64,000 bases of DNA from contig NZ_KE386949.1 of NCBI RefSeq assembly GCF_000429765.1, positions 1-64,000 of the forward strand, read 5' to 3'. This document shows, piece by piece, positions 35,239 to 45,300 of the stretch (the first letter of the stretch is position 1; the number at the start of each line of letters is the position of its first letter). The stretch comes from Gemmobacter nectariphilus DSM 15620. GTDB lineage: Bacteria; Pseudomonadota; Alphaproteobacteria; Rhodobacterales; Rhodobacteraceae. The notes beneath the pieces are model-generated. The model was not told the origin of the DNA. It worked only from the letters and a program-made list of their open reading frames with translations, and did not search any database. Made by a program: the position numbers and the translations under genes.

Positions 35239-36468
35239 CTAGGCCGTCAACTCGGCACGATTCAGCGCACAGTGCGACCAGAGCGAATCCATCGCGCGCA
35301 CCAGACGATCAATCTGCCCGGAATCGTGCACCGGCGAGGGCGTGAAGCGCAGCCGTTCGGTGCCGCGCGGCACGGTCGGGAAGTTGATCGGCTGGACATA
35401 AATTCCGAACTGTTCCAGCAGCATGTCGGACAGCATCTTGCAATGCACCGGATCGCCGACATGCACCGGCACGATATGGCTGCCATGGTCGATGATCGGC
35501 AGGCCCATGCCCTTGAGCCGCATCTTGAGGATCTTTGCGTGCAGCTGCTGGGCATCGCGCAGCTTCTGGCCTTCCTCGGTCTTGAGCAGGCGGATCGAGG
35601 CGGCGGCACCGGCCGCGACGACCGGCGGCAGCGAAGTGGTGAAGATGAAGCCCGGCGCATAGGACCGGATCGCGTCCACCATTTTCGCGCTGGCGGCGAT
35701 ATAGCCACCGAACACGCCAAAGGCCTTGCCCAGCGTCGCGTTGATGATGTCGACGCGGTGCATCTGGCCATCGCGTTCCGCGACCCCCGCCCCGCGCGGG
35801 CCATACATGCCGACTGCGTGAACTTCATCCAGATAGGTCAGGGCGCCAACCTCTTGGGCCAGATCGCAGATTTCCTTGATCGGGCCAAAATCGCCATCCA
35901 TCGAATAGATCGATTCAAAGGCGATCAGCTTGGGCGCCGCCGGATCGTCGGAAGCGATCAGCTCGCGCAGGTGGGCCACATCGTTGTGGCGGAAGATGCG
36001 CTTGGGGCCATTGCCGCGGCGCACGCCTTCGATCATCGAGGCATGGTTCAGCGCGTCGGAATAGATGATCAGGCCGGGAAACAGCAGCCGCAGCGTGGAA
36101 AGCGTGGCATCATTGGCAATATAGGCCGAGGAAAACACCAGCGCGGCTTGCTTGCCGTGCAGATCCGCGATCTCGGCTTCCAGCCGCTTGTGATAGACGG
36201 TGGTGCCCGAAATGTTGCGCGTGCCGCCCGAGCCGGCGCCCGTGGCATCCAGCGCCTCGTGCATGGCGGCCAGCACCTGAGGGTTCTGGCCCATTCCCAG
36301 ATAGTCGTTGCCGCACCAGACGGTGATGTCCTGCTCGGTCCCGTCAGGCTTGCGCCAGACGGCATGGGGAAAATGGCCCTTGCGACGCTCGATGTCGATG
36401 AAGGTGCGATAGCGGCCTTCGTCGTGCAGCCGTTGCAGGGCGGCATCCAGCTGAGCGTCGTAATTCAT
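35239..36468 (-). CDS. hemA: 5-aminolevulinate synthase HemA
   Basis: HemA joins glycine and succinyl-CoA to 5-aminolevulinate, the first step of tetrapyrrole synthesis by the Shemin route. The 409-residue product has the PLP lysine at residue 248 in [13 protein letters not shown], the [12 protein letters not shown] block and [14 protein letters not shown] near the start. I use ATG 36468 because the upstream extension crosses an FNR-like site. This route marks Alphaproteobacteria. Confidence 0.97.
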   Translation of the reverse strand: MNYDAQLDAALQRLHDEGRYRTFIDIERRKGHFPHAVWRKPDGTEQDITVWCGNDYLGMGQNPQVLAAMHEALDATGAGSGGTRNISGTTVYHKRLEAEIADLHGKQAALVFSSAYIANDATLSTLRLLFPGLIIYSDALNHASMIEGVRRGNGPKRIFRHNDVAHLRELIASDDPAAPKLIAFESIYSMDGDFGPIKEICDLAQEVGALTYLDEVHAVGMYGPRGAGVAERDGQMHRVDIINATLGKAFGVFGGYIAASAKMVDAIRSYAPGFIFTTSLPPVVAAGAAASIRLLKTEEGQKLRDAQQLHAKILKMRLKGMGLPIIDHGSHIVPVHVGDPVHCKMLSDMLLEQFGIYVQPINFPTVPRGTERLRFTPSPVHDSGQIDRLVRAMDSLWSHCALNRAELTA

Positions 36469-36532
36469 CCGTTTTCTCCCGTGGCTTCCGTTGCAACACG
36501 CATAGGCTAGCGCGTTGCAGGGGGCTTCAGCC

Positions 36533-36546
36533 TTGACATGCGTCAA
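36533..36546. promoter_or_regulatory. FNR/CRP-family box upstream of hemA
   Basis: TTGACATGCGTCAA has perfect five-base arms (TTGAC and GTCAA) about a four-base centre, close to the TTGAT-N4-ATCAA consensus of FnrL. Its centre is about 71 bases before the hemA start. FnrL control of hemA is established in Rhodobacter sphaeroides; binding here is inferred. The remaining sequence 36469-36671 has no gene. Confidence 0.65.
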
Positions 36547-36671
36547 TCAAAGATGCGCGGGAAGTGGGCAATTTGCCGCGACCCTGATCTTGCTGGCGAT
36601 TTTTGCGTCATGGCGACCATGCCAAAAGCGGGGCGGCTTGACAACTTGATTACATCCGCGGCCAGCCGGCG

Positions 36672-37070
36672 TCACTTCGCCGGCGCGACCTCCAGCACCA
36701 CGACGCAATCGGGGCCCTTGGTCTTGGCAGCGTTGCAGGCGGCCGTGGCATCGGCGCGCGCCGTTTCCGCATCGGGCAGATCGGAAAGCGCGGTGGCCGA
36801 AGGCACCGGCTGCCCATCCCGGATGAAGCCTTCGCCTGGCGCCACGGCAATCGCTGTGAACCGGCCCGGACGGGTGACGAACAGGGCCAGCGCCTGTTCG
36901 TTGGTGGCGACCAGTCGCAGGGCGCTCAGCTCTTCGCCGGACAGGAAGGGGTGGACATGCACGGTGACCTGCTGCTTGCCCAGTTCCTGCACCTCGGCCG
37001 GCACCTCTTGCGCGAGCAGGGGCGATGCGATCACCCCAAGCGCCAGAACAGCCGTCGCAAACCCCTTCAT
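36672..37070 (-). CDS. Small periplasmic protein upstream of hemA
   Basis: The 132-residue product has a signal peptide (about 1-20) and a short mature domain with HVHPFLSGEELSALRLVATNEQALALFVTRPGRFTAIAVAPGEGF and two Cys near the end (AACNAAKTKGPDCVVVLEVAP), able to form a disulfide. ATG 37070 has GGAG seven bases upstream. Homologues are conserved in Rhodobacteraceae near hemA and sometimes labelled aminolevulinate synthase by proximity; no such domain is present. Function unknown. Confidence 0.75.
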   Translation of the reverse strand: MKGFATAVLALGVIASPLLAQEVPAEVQELGKQQVTVHVHPFLSGEELSALRLVATNEQALALFVTRPGRFTAIAVAPGEGFIRDGQPVPSATALSDLPDAETARADATAACNAAKTKGPDCVVVLEVAPAK

Positions 37071-37198
37071 CGTCACGCTCCACCAGTTGCCGGATCGGAG
37101 GCCACATCTACACCGCGCCGCCTGCCATGGACAGTCCCCAAAGCGGGGTCTAGCGTGGAGTTGATGCGGCCCGTCCGCGCAATATCAGGAGTATCGCC

Positions 37199-38578
37199 AT
37201 GAGCCTGCAACCCGTCCTGGACCGGATCGACGCCGACCTGCCTGCTGCGCTGGACCGGCTGATGGATCTGCTGCGGATCCCGTCGATTTCCACCGATCCG
37301 GCCTTCAAGACCGATTGCGACCGGGCGGCGGACTGGATGGTGGCGGATCTGGCCTCGATGGGGTTCGAGGCGCGCAAATGCCCGACGCCGGGCCATCCGA
37401 TGGTGGTCGCCCACCACAAGGGGCCCGAGGGCACGCCCAACCTGTTGTTCTACGGGCATTATGACGTGCAGCCGGTGGATCCGCTGAACCTGTGGCACCG
37501 CGACCCGTTCGACCCCGAAATCCAGGACGAAAACGGCCGGCGCGTGATCCGCGGCCGCGGGGCGTCTGACGACAAGGGCCAGCTGATGACCTTTGTCGAG
37601 GCGTTCCGGGCCTGGATCACAGTGCATGGCGCCCTGCCCTGTTCGATCACCGTGTTCCTTGAGGGCGAGGAGGAATCCGGCTCGCCCTCGCTGATCCCGT
37701 TCATGCGCGACAATGCGGATGAGCTGCGCTGCGATCTGGCGGTGATCTGCGACACCGGCCTGTTCGACAGCCGGGTTCCCGCGATCACCACCATGCTGCG
37801 CGGCCTGCTGGGCGAGGAATTCACCATCCGCGGCCCGAACAAGGATCTGCATTCAGGCAGCTTTGGCGGCGCGGCGATCAACCCCTTGCGGGTGATGGCC
37901 AAGGCGCTGGCGTCCTTGCATGACGAGACCGGCCGCATCACCATCGACGGCTTCTACGACGATGTGCCGGAACTGCCCGAGGAACTGCGCGCCCAATGGC
38001 AAGGGCTGGCGTTTGATCACGCGAAATTCCTGGGCGATGTCGGCCTGTCGGTGCCGGCGGGCGAGCAGGACCGCACGCCGCTGGAAATGCTGTGGTCGCG
38101 CCCGACCTGTGAAATCAACGGCATGTGGGGCGGCTATACCGGCGCCGGCTTCAAGACCGTCCTGCCGTCCGAGGCCCATGCCAAGGTCAGCTTCCGCCTG
38201 GTCGGCCAGCAGGATCCCTTCAAGCTGCGCGAGGCGTTCCGTGCCCACATCCGCGCCCACCTGCCCCCCGATTGCTCGGTGGAATTCCACGATCATGGCG
38301 CGGCGCCCGCCTCGGTCATGCCGGTGGATGATGCCGCCTTCGAGCTGTCGCGCGCAGCCCTGACCGAGGAATGGGGGATCCCGGCCGCTTATATCGGCTG
38401 TGGCGGGTCCATTCCCATCGCGGGCTATTTCCGCGACATCCTGGGCATGAACGCCATGCTGATCGGCTTTGGCAAGGATGACGACCAGATCCATTCGCCG
38501 AACGAAAAGTATGATCTGGACTGTTTCCACAAGGGTATCCGCAGCTGGGCGCGAATTCTGGCCAAGGTCGCGGCCTGA
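37199..38578 (+). CDS. M20-family metallopeptidase (dipeptidase type)
   Basis: The 459-residue product matches M20 dipeptidases: NLLFYGHYDVQPVDP with the first metal His, GRGASDDKGQLM with the bridging Asp, FLEGEEESGSPSL with the catalytic Glu pair, VICDTGLFD, and a dimerisation insert from about residue 200. Such zinc enzymes cleave di- and tripeptides or acylated amino acids; the substrate is not deducible. It has its own upstream region divergent from the small periplasmic gene. Confidence 0.92.
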   Translation: MSLQPVLDRIDADLPAALDRLMDLLRIPSISTDPAFKTDCDRAADWMVADLASMGFEARKCPTPGHPMVVAHHKGPEGTPNLLFYGHYDVQPVDPLNLWHRDPFDPEIQDENGRRVIRGRGASDDKGQLMTFVEAFRAWITVHGALPCSITVFLEGEEESGSPSLIPFMRDNADELRCDLAVICDTGLFDSRVPAITTMLRGLLGEEFTIRGPNKDLHSGSFGGAAINPLRVMAKALASLHDETGRITIDGFYDDVPELPEELRAQWQGLAFDHAKFLGDVGLSVPAGEQDRTPLEMLWSRPTCEINGMWGGYTGAGFKTVLPSEAHAKVSFRLVGQQDPFKLREAFRAHIRAHLPPDCSVEFHDHGAAPASVMPVDDAAFELSRAALTEEWGIPAAYIGCGGSIPIAGYFRDILGMNAMLIGFGKDDDQIHSPNEKYDLDCFHKGIRSWARILAKVAA

Positions 38579-38641
38579 TCCCCTTGCGCGGGCGGGCGGC
38601 ATCCGCTACGGCGGCGCCCCCGCCGTAACACGAGGCCCGCC

Positions 38642-39874
38642 ATGCCCGCGCCCACGCTTGCCGTCGATTTCGGCACCTCGAACACCGCCGCCGCCATCCT
38701 TGACGGCGGCACCCTCCGCCGGCTGGAGATCGAGCCGGGGTCCGAGACCTTGCCGACCGCCGTGTTCTTTCCGATGCGGGGAGAGATGCGCATTGGCTCT
38801 GACGCGGCCCGCGCGTTGATCGAGGGCGAGGAAGGGCGCTACATGCGCGCGCTGAAAAGCGTGCTGGGAACGCCGCTGTTCCATGACCCGCGCCTGATCG
38901 CGGGACGGCGCCGGACGCTGGCCCAGATCGTCACCGCGTTTCTGGTCACGCTGCGCGAGCGGGCCGAGGCCCAGACCGGCCACCGCTTCACCCGTGTGCT
39001 GTCAGGCCGCCCGGTGCAGTTCCACACCGGCGCGCCCGACCGCGACCAGCAGGCCGAGGCCGACCTGCGCGCCTGCTATCATGCCGCCGGGTTCGAGACG
39101 GTGGATTTCCTGTTCGAACCCGAAGCCGCCGCCATTGCCAGCCGCGATGCAGGGGCGGCAGGGGACATCGGGCTGATCGTCGACATTGGCGGGGGAACGT
39201 CGGATTTCACGGTGTTCCGGGGCGGCGAGAGCGTGGAAATCCTGGGCAGCCACGGCATTCGCCTTGGAGGCACCGATTTCGACCATGCCGTGTCGATGGA
39301 TCACGCCATGCCGCTGCTGGGCCTTGGCGGCCAGTTGCGCCGCACTTTGGCCGACGGGCTGCTTCCTGTGCCGCGTGGGATCTACGTCGATCTGTCGACC
39401 TGGGCGATGATCCCGTTCCTTTACTCCCGCGACACCGAGCGGCTCGTCGAGGATATGGCAAGGCACGCCGTGGACGCACAGGCAATGGAACGACTAGCCA
39501 CCGTCATCACCGATCAGCTTGGCCACGATCTGGCCTTTGCGGTCGAGGCCGGCAAGATCGCCGCGAACGACGGAACCGCCCGGGCCATGATCAACATGGG
39601 CATGGTGGCCCCCGGACTTGCCGCGCCAATCAGCCAGGCAAGCCTTGCCAGGGCGCTGGCAGACAGCCGCCTGCCGCTGGCCTCGGCGATCCGGCAGACG
39701 CTGTTCTCGGCCGGGGTCGATCCGCTGTCGGTGGGCACTGTCGTGCTGGTCGGCGGATCAAGCCTGCTCTCGCTGGTGCAGGACGAAGCCCGCGCCGCCT
39801 GCCCCGCCGCGCGCCTGCACCGCAGCGAGGTTTTCACCGCCGTGGTCGATGGCCTGGCACTTGCAACTGCCTGA
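38642..39874 (+). CDS. Hsp70-like ATPase, YegD type
   Basis: The 410-residue product has only the actin/Hsp70 nucleotide-binding fold: LAVDFGTSNTAAAIL phosphate-1 motif, GLIVDIGGGTSDFTV phosphate-2 motif, FEPEAAAIAS, and VVLVGGSSLLSLVQ adenosine motif. No substrate-binding domain or C-terminal lid follows, as in YegD, a chaperone-like protein of unknown clients. It stands 63 bases after the M20 peptidase on the same strand. Confidence 0.9.
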   Translation: MPAPTLAVDFGTSNTAAAILDGGTLRRLEIEPGSETLPTAVFFPMRGEMRIGSDAARALIEGEEGRYMRALKSVLGTPLFHDPRLIAGRRRTLAQIVTAFLVTLRERAEAQTGHRFTRVLSGRPVQFHTGAPDRDQQAEADLRACYHAAGFETVDFLFEPEAAAIASRDAGAAGDIGLIVDIGGGTSDFTVFRGGESVEILGSHGIRLGGTDFDHAVSMDHAMPLLGLGGQLRRTLADGLLPVPRGIYVDLSTWAMIPFLYSRDTERLVEDMARHAVDAQAMERLATVITDQLGHDLAFAVEAGKIAANDGTARAMINMGMVAPGLAAPISQASLARALADSRLPLASAIRQTLFSAGVDPLSVGTVVLVGGSSLLSLVQDEARAACPAARLHRSEVFTAVVDGLALATA

Positions 39875-39879
39875 CATGC

Positions 39880-39903
39880 AAAAAGCCGCCCCACCGGGGC
39901 GGC
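39880..39903 (-). terminator. Intrinsic terminator of rpmG
   Basis: GCCGCCCC and GGGGCGGC (39885-39892, 39896-39903) with a three-base loop form an eight-pair stem; on the minus strand TTTTT follows (39880-39884). It lies 29 bases past the rpmG stop. Confidence 0.88.
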
Positions 39904-39931
39904 CCTGCAAACGATCAGAAAGGCAATTGCC

Positions 39932-40099
39932 TTACTTGATCTTGCCTTCCTTGTACTCGACGTGCTTGCGCACGACCGGATCGTACTTGGTGACCGTGAA
40001 TTTCTCGGTCATGGTACGGGCGTTCTTCTTGGTGACATAGAAGTGCCCGGTGCCCGCCGAGGAATTCAGGCGGATCTTGATGGTGGTCGGCTTCGCCAT
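39932..40099 (-). CDS. rpmG: 50S ribosomal protein L33
   Basis: The 55-residue product [18 protein letters not shown]... is a full-length L33 of the Cys-less type: [18 protein letters not shown] then [18 protein letters not shown]. Starting at ATG 40099 gives the normal length. A clear intrinsic terminator follows. The absence of the CxxC zinc motifs is usual for this form. Confidence 0.97.
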   Translation of the reverse strand: MAKPTTIKIRLNSSAGTGHFYVTKKNARTMTEKFTVTKYDPVVRKHVEYKEGKIK

Positions 40100-40216
40100 G
40101 GTCTCTCTCCTGCGCGATCTGAGGCAGCGGTCAGTCGCCGTCAGGGCGCGGTCCGCAAAATCTGAGCCCCGCCTTTGCCTTGGCAGCAAGCCAGAGTCAA
40201 GCCGGAATGTGCGCGA

Positions 40217-40861
40217 TCAGGCCTTTGGCGCCGGTTTGCCCATGCTTGCATGAATGGCAGCGACCGTTCCCGCGTCCAGCCCCATCGCACCGGCCAGCGT
40301 CGACAGGAACTGCGCCTCGGCCGGGGTATCGGTCTGCACGGCCATCACCGCCGCCGAATAGACCTGCGCCTTGGCAGCATCCGCCGTGTCGCGGGCCAGC
40401 GCGATCGGGTCCACCGGCGCCATCAACTCGGCCTCGACAAAAGCGCGCTCTTGCGGCGTCGATTCGCCCAGATGCTGCATGATGACCGCGCGTTCCGCGT
40501 CGGTGATCTGGCCATCGGCGCGTGCAGCCTGAATCATCGCCCGGATCATCAGGCGGGCATTGGTCTCGGCCGCGTCGGTCGCGGCAGTCGTGCCGGTGAT
40601 CTGGTCGATCATCCCGGTCATTCCGGCGCTCGCCGCAGCTCCCATGCCGCCCAGCGCCCCCAGAATGCCGGCCACGCCGCCAGAGCCGCCGCCCAGCTTG
40701 CCGAACATCGCCTCGGCCTGCGCCGCCATGCCTGCGGTCTGCGGGTTCTTCTTCAGGGCATCCTGAACCCCGGCCATCCCGCCCATCTGCTTGTATTTGT
40801 CAAAGCCCTTGGCGGCGGCGAACCCAACGGCCAGCGTGGCCAGCGTGCGGACGAAACTCAT
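40217..40861 (-). CDS. DUF533/TerB-like membrane-associated protein
   Basis: The 214-residue product has a short hydrophobic N-terminus (about 4-20), a Gly/Ala/Met-rich stretch (about 50-90) and a helical TerB-like domain from about 95 with MIRAMIQAARADGQITDAERAVIM, the DUF533 signature containing DG-x-I-x-x-xE. Function unknown; family members are inner-membrane associated. The in-frame extension to 40993 is rejected because it enters the rnpB side gap. Confidence 0.82.
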   Translation of the reverse strand: MSFVRTLATLAVGFAAAKGFDKYKQMGGMAGVQDALKKNPQTAGMAAQAEAMFGKLGGGSGGVAGILGALGGMGAAASAGMTGMIDQITGTTAATDAAETNARLMIRAMIQAARADGQITDAERAVIMQHLGESTPQERAFVEAELMAPVDPIALARDTADAAKAQVYSAAVMAVQTDTPAEAQFLSTLAGAMGLDAGTVAAIHASMGKPAPKA

Positions 40862-41000
40862 GGTGCGATTCCCTGTCTGCGGCGCCGGGCACCGGCCCGG
40901 ACTCGTGAAACCATAACGCAGGATCGGCGTGGCACAGCGGGAAAAATCCCCCGGCGCAGCCGAGACGGCGCACTTAGACATATGGGAAGCCAATCAAATG

Positions 41001-41411
41001 CGCGGAAGGCCTGTAAGCCGGATTCTGTCCGGGGGTTTCCCCCTTGGATGACCATTCCTCTGGCCCCGCCGTTACCGGCGGGATCAAGCTGCCAACCCGG
41101 GCCTCTCGGGCTGAAGCGTCCCTGCGGCGGTATCGGTTGCCCGACCTGCCCCGCGCGAGGCCCCTATTCGGCATTGCTCCGGGTGGGGCTTGCCGTGCCG
41201 TCCCGGTTGCCCGGTCCGCGAGTGGGCTCTTACCCCACCGTTTCACCCTTACCCTGCATGCAGGGCGGTCTGGTTCTCTGTGGCGCTTTCCCTGGGGTTA
41301 CCCCCGCCGGGCGTTACCCGGCACCCTTGCTTCATGGAGTCCGGACTTTCCTCGCATCCGGCGGTTTCCTTGCGGACTTCGCCGAACACGCGGTCATCCA
41401 GCCTTCCGCGC
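41001..41411 (-). ncRNA. rnpB: RNase P RNA
   Basis: RNase P RNA matures tRNA 5' ends. On the minus strand the conserved 5' block GAGGAAAGTCCGGACTCC (about 41338-41355) and 3' block GGACAGAATCCGGCTTACAGG (about 41010-41030) are present, and the terminal helix P1 forms between 41401-41411 and 41001-41010, giving about 411 nucleotides. Bacterial A-type. Ends are estimated from P1 pairing. Confidence 0.95.
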
Positions 41412-41450
41412 ACCCGCTTCCTACGCGGGGCAGATGCGGGCGTCAACGGC

Positions 41451-42260
41451 TCAGGCGCCGTCGCTCAGCCGATGCTCCATGGTGACCGAGGGCTGCGCGC
41501 ATCCAGCCTCGCCCACGACCCGTGCCGGCACGCCCGCAACGGTCGAACACGGCGGCACATCGTTCAGAACGACAGACCCGGCAGCGATGCGCGAACAGTG
41601 GCCGACATGGATGTTGCCCAGCACCTTGGCCCCTGCCCCGATCAGCACGCCATTGCCGATCTTGGGGTGACGATCGCCGTCTTCCTTGCCCGTGCCCCCC
41701 AGCGTCACCGAATGCAGCATCGAGACATTGTCGCCGACCACGGCGGTCTCGCCGATGACGATCGAATGGGCATGGTCGATCATCAGTCCCTTGCCGATGC
41801 GTGCCGCCGGGTGAATATCGACGCCAAAGACCTCGGACACCCGCATCTGCACGAAATAGGCCATGTCCGTTCGGCCGCGGCGCCACAGCCAGTGCCCGAC
41901 GCGATAGGCCTGAATCGCCTGATACCCCTTGAAAAACAGGATCGGCTGGATCAGCCGATGACAGGCGGGGTCGCGCTCGACGACCGCCATCATGTCCGCC
42001 CGCGCGGCCTGGCCCAGCTGATCGTCACTGGCATGGGCCTCGTCGGCGATCTCGCGCAGGATCTGCTCGCTCATCTCGCCCGATGCCAGTTTCAGCGAAA
42101 AGCGGTACGACAGCGCCCGCTCCAGCGTCGGATGGTGCAAGATGCTGCCATGGATCAGCCCGCCCAAAAGCGGCTCTTGCCGAACGGCCTCTTCGCATTC
42201 GCGTCGGATGCGGTCCCAGACAGGATCGACAGCGGTCAGGCGGGCAAGAAGATCGGGCAT
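41451..42260 (-). CDS. cysE: Serine O-acetyltransferase CysE
   Basis: CysE makes O-acetylserine for cysteine synthesis. The 269-residue product has the helical N-terminal domain and a left-handed beta-helix with hexapeptide repeats, including DIHPAARIGKGLMIDHAHSIVIGETAVVGDNV and SVTLGGTGK. GGAGG stands six bases before ATG 42260, better than an in-frame start at 42281. A 15-base palindrome lies just upstream. In Rhodobacterales cysE usually flanks the GTA cluster, as here. Confidence 0.95.
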   Translation of the reverse strand: MPDLLARLTAVDPVWDRIRRECEEAVRQEPLLGGLIHGSILHHPTLERALSYRFSLKLASGEMSEQILREIADEAHASDDQLGQAARADMMAVVERDPACHRLIQPILFFKGYQAIQAYRVGHWLWRRGRTDMAYFVQMRVSEVFGVDIHPAARIGKGLMIDHAHSIVIGETAVVGDNVSMLHSVTLGGTGKEDGDRHPKIGNGVLIGAGAKVLGNIHVGHCSRIAAGSVVLNDVPPCSTVAGVPARVVGEAGCAQPSVTMEHRLSDGA

Positions 42261-42284
42261 GGAGGCCTCCGTAACAGGCATTCA

Positions 42285-42299
42285 GTCTATCAGATAGAC
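42285..42299. promoter_or_regulatory. Perfect palindrome upstream of cysE
   Basis: GTCTATC-A-GATAGAC (plus strand) is a seven-base inverted repeat about a single central base, 25 bases before the cysE start. The size, symmetry and position suit an operator for a dimeric repressor; the regulator is unknown. Confidence 0.5.
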
Positions 42300-42334
42300 C
42301 GCCCCGCCGCCACGGGAAGTGCCGCAGCAAAGTT

Positions 42335-45300
42335 TCAGTCCTGCAAATCCATACCTCGCCACAGCCCGGCCCCGAACCGATCCGAGATTTGTGCAACCTC
42401 CACCCTCCACGCGCCCGACACGCCATCTGCCAGCCGCTGCGCCGCCGGATAGACCCATTCGGGCTGCGAAACCACGACCTCGCGCCGAACGGCCGCACCC
42501 TGGCGCACCCGGACCCGATAGCTTTCCGCCGCCTCGCCCAGCGGAACATCCTCGGAAATCCAGCTGTCCCCGTCGATCCGCGTGCGCCTGATCCACCTGA
42601 ACCGATCCTCACCCGCAACGCGATCACAGCGCAGATGAACCGGCACCAGCGGCCGCAACCCGTTGCCTGCAAAGGCCTCGACCCGGTGGACCACAGCCGG
42701 ATCGTCATATCCCCGGGCAGCGACACCAATGCGGTAATGCCGCGCCAACCCGCGCTTGGACGGCGCAAGACTGATCTGCCCGACCGTGCGATCCAGCACA
42801 ACAACGACCGAGCCCACCGGCCAGCTGTCCGGCATCACGGCATCGGTCCCGGCCTGCCCCCGCAAGCGCAGCGACAGATCCCACTCGCCCGGCGCAACCG
42901 CCACGGCCTCGCAGAACTGGAACACCTCCCAACCATCGGCACTGCCGTCCCCGATCGCCACCGCATTGGCGCCGTTCAACACCTGCATCTCGCTGGCCGA
43001 GGCAAGCTGCCCCCGGATCATCTTCACCCTGAGGGCCTCGCCGCGATCCCACAGCCCCGGACGCGCGCGGGGCAGCGGGCTCTGGGTGATCCCGATCGCT
43101 GCGGGGGCCGAGATCAGGCCGTTGACCTCATAGCCCGCGTCCTGATCCGCATCCCACAGCGCCACCGCCCCCATCCAGGGCGAGGCCGTCACCGCCAGGT
43201 GCGGCGCGACCGGATCCTCGGTGCCGGTCAGCAAGGGCAGGTCCAGGAACACCGGCCAGGCGGGCACAGGCGACACAAAGGCCCTGGGCACCGCCCGTTC
43301 CTCTGCCTCGTCCGAGGGCACATAGATCGCAGGCTCCACCCGCACCGCCTCGACCATGCACAGTCCCGAACTTTCGGCCCGGTCGATACGGAACAGGCCC
43401 ACCTGCCCAAGATCAAGCACATCCCCAGCGCCAAGACCGGCCATGGACGGCGGCAGGGCAAAGCGCGCCCCATCGCGCGCGATGCGCGCCTCGGCCAGCC
43501 AGCGCTGTGCCAGCGCCCGCCCTTCGGCCCGTGTCAGGACCAGCGGCATCTCGGACTGGGCCGTGCCCTGATTGGCCTCGTCGGGAAAGGACGCCTCTTC
43601 GGTCAGCGCCTCGAAATCGCCCTCGGCCTCGATGAAATTCACGCGCACACGCCCGGCAACGCCTGCCCCGGCAGCGCGGGTCAGCTCGATATCGCCCGCT
43701 GTCTCGGACTGCACCGCCAGATCGCCCTTGGCCAGCGTGGAGGTCGGCTTGCCGGTCCTCATGCGGAACCGCAAGACACCATCGCGCTCGACCGCCTCGA
43801 ACCCATAGGCCAGCATCAGGGGCTGCAACGCCGCACGCGCCGTATCGCCGCCCGTCTGCTGATAGCCGCGAACCACACCGTAAAGGCCCGAGACGTCGAT
43901 GTCGCGCATCCCCGCCGCAGCGCAGATATCCGCCACCACCGCGGCCAGCGGCTGGCTGGTCGTGCGGCCGGAAATCCAGTGCCCGCGACTATAGTTCGCA
44001 CCATCCGCCCAAAGCCCGGTATTGCCCGGAAACTGCGGGAACGGCCGCGCATCCCAGGCCCAGACAAAGGCGCGCGACATATCCACCATCGGGGCACCAT
44101 AGGCCACCGACACAGGATTATGCGCCGCATCGCCCCAATACTCGGCCATGGCACGCAGATACTGCATCTGGATCAGATCGTCCCGGCGCCCCGTCGAATG
44201 CCGCGGCAGCACCGATTCCGACGATTTGGGATCCAGGAACAGGTTGGGCTGGTTCGTCGCCTTGTCGATCGCCGCGCAGCCCAGTTCGGTGAACCAGAAC
44301 GGCTTCGATCCGGGCACCCAGGCCGTTGCCACCGCCTGCCGAACACCGCCGATCCGCTCGTGATGCGCGTTCTCCCACCAGCCGCGCAAATCCTTGACAC
44401 GCCAGATCCAGTCCTCGCCATGCGCCTCGTCGGTGATCGGCGTGCGGACCTGCGCGGCCTCGGCCGCATCGCTGGCATAGTACCAGTCGAACCCCTCGCC
44501 CCCTGCGACGTTGGCCTTCAGATAGTCCAGATTGTAGATCGTCCCCCAGCCCGCATCGGCATGGTCCTCGCCCTCGCGCCAGTCCGACAGCGGCATGTAG
44601 TTGTCGATCCCGATGAAATCGACCTCCGGGTCCGCCCACAGCGGATCAAGGTGGAAATACCGCCCACCTTCGGGGCTGTGATACCCCCAATATTCCGACC
44701 AGTCCGCCGCATACGAGATCTTGCATTCCGGCCCCAGGATCGCCCGCACCTCGGCCACCAGCTGACGCAGCGCCGCCACGGCCGGAAAGCTGTCTCCTGC
44801 CCCGCGGATCTGGGTCAGCCCGCGCAACTCGGATCCGACGCAGAACGCCTCGACCCCGCCCGCCAGCGCGCACAGATGGGCATAATGCAGGATGAACCGC
44901 CGATAGCCCCAGTCACCCGCAGGACCGGAATAGACCACCTGCCCGCCCGAGACCGAAAAATGCTCCGGGGCCGCCGCGCCAAAGAACGCCGCAACCTCGG
45001 CCTCGGCCAATGCCGAGCGATCCGGGCTGCCCTCGCGCCCCGGCGCGACCGACAGGGTGATGCGCCCGCGCCAGGGCAGGACCGGCTGAACGCCCGCACC
45101 CGACCATGGATCGGGCAGACCATTCCCCGCCATCTGCTCCATGAGCACAAAGGGATAGAACATCACCGCCTGCCCGGCGGCCTTCAGCGCGGCAATCCCC
45201 TCCAGCACCGACGCATCGCCGGGTGTGCCCCCATAGATCGCGCGGCCATTGTCATCTTGCGGCACCGTCAGTGCCGCCCCCCGTGCAATGCCGCCCGCAC

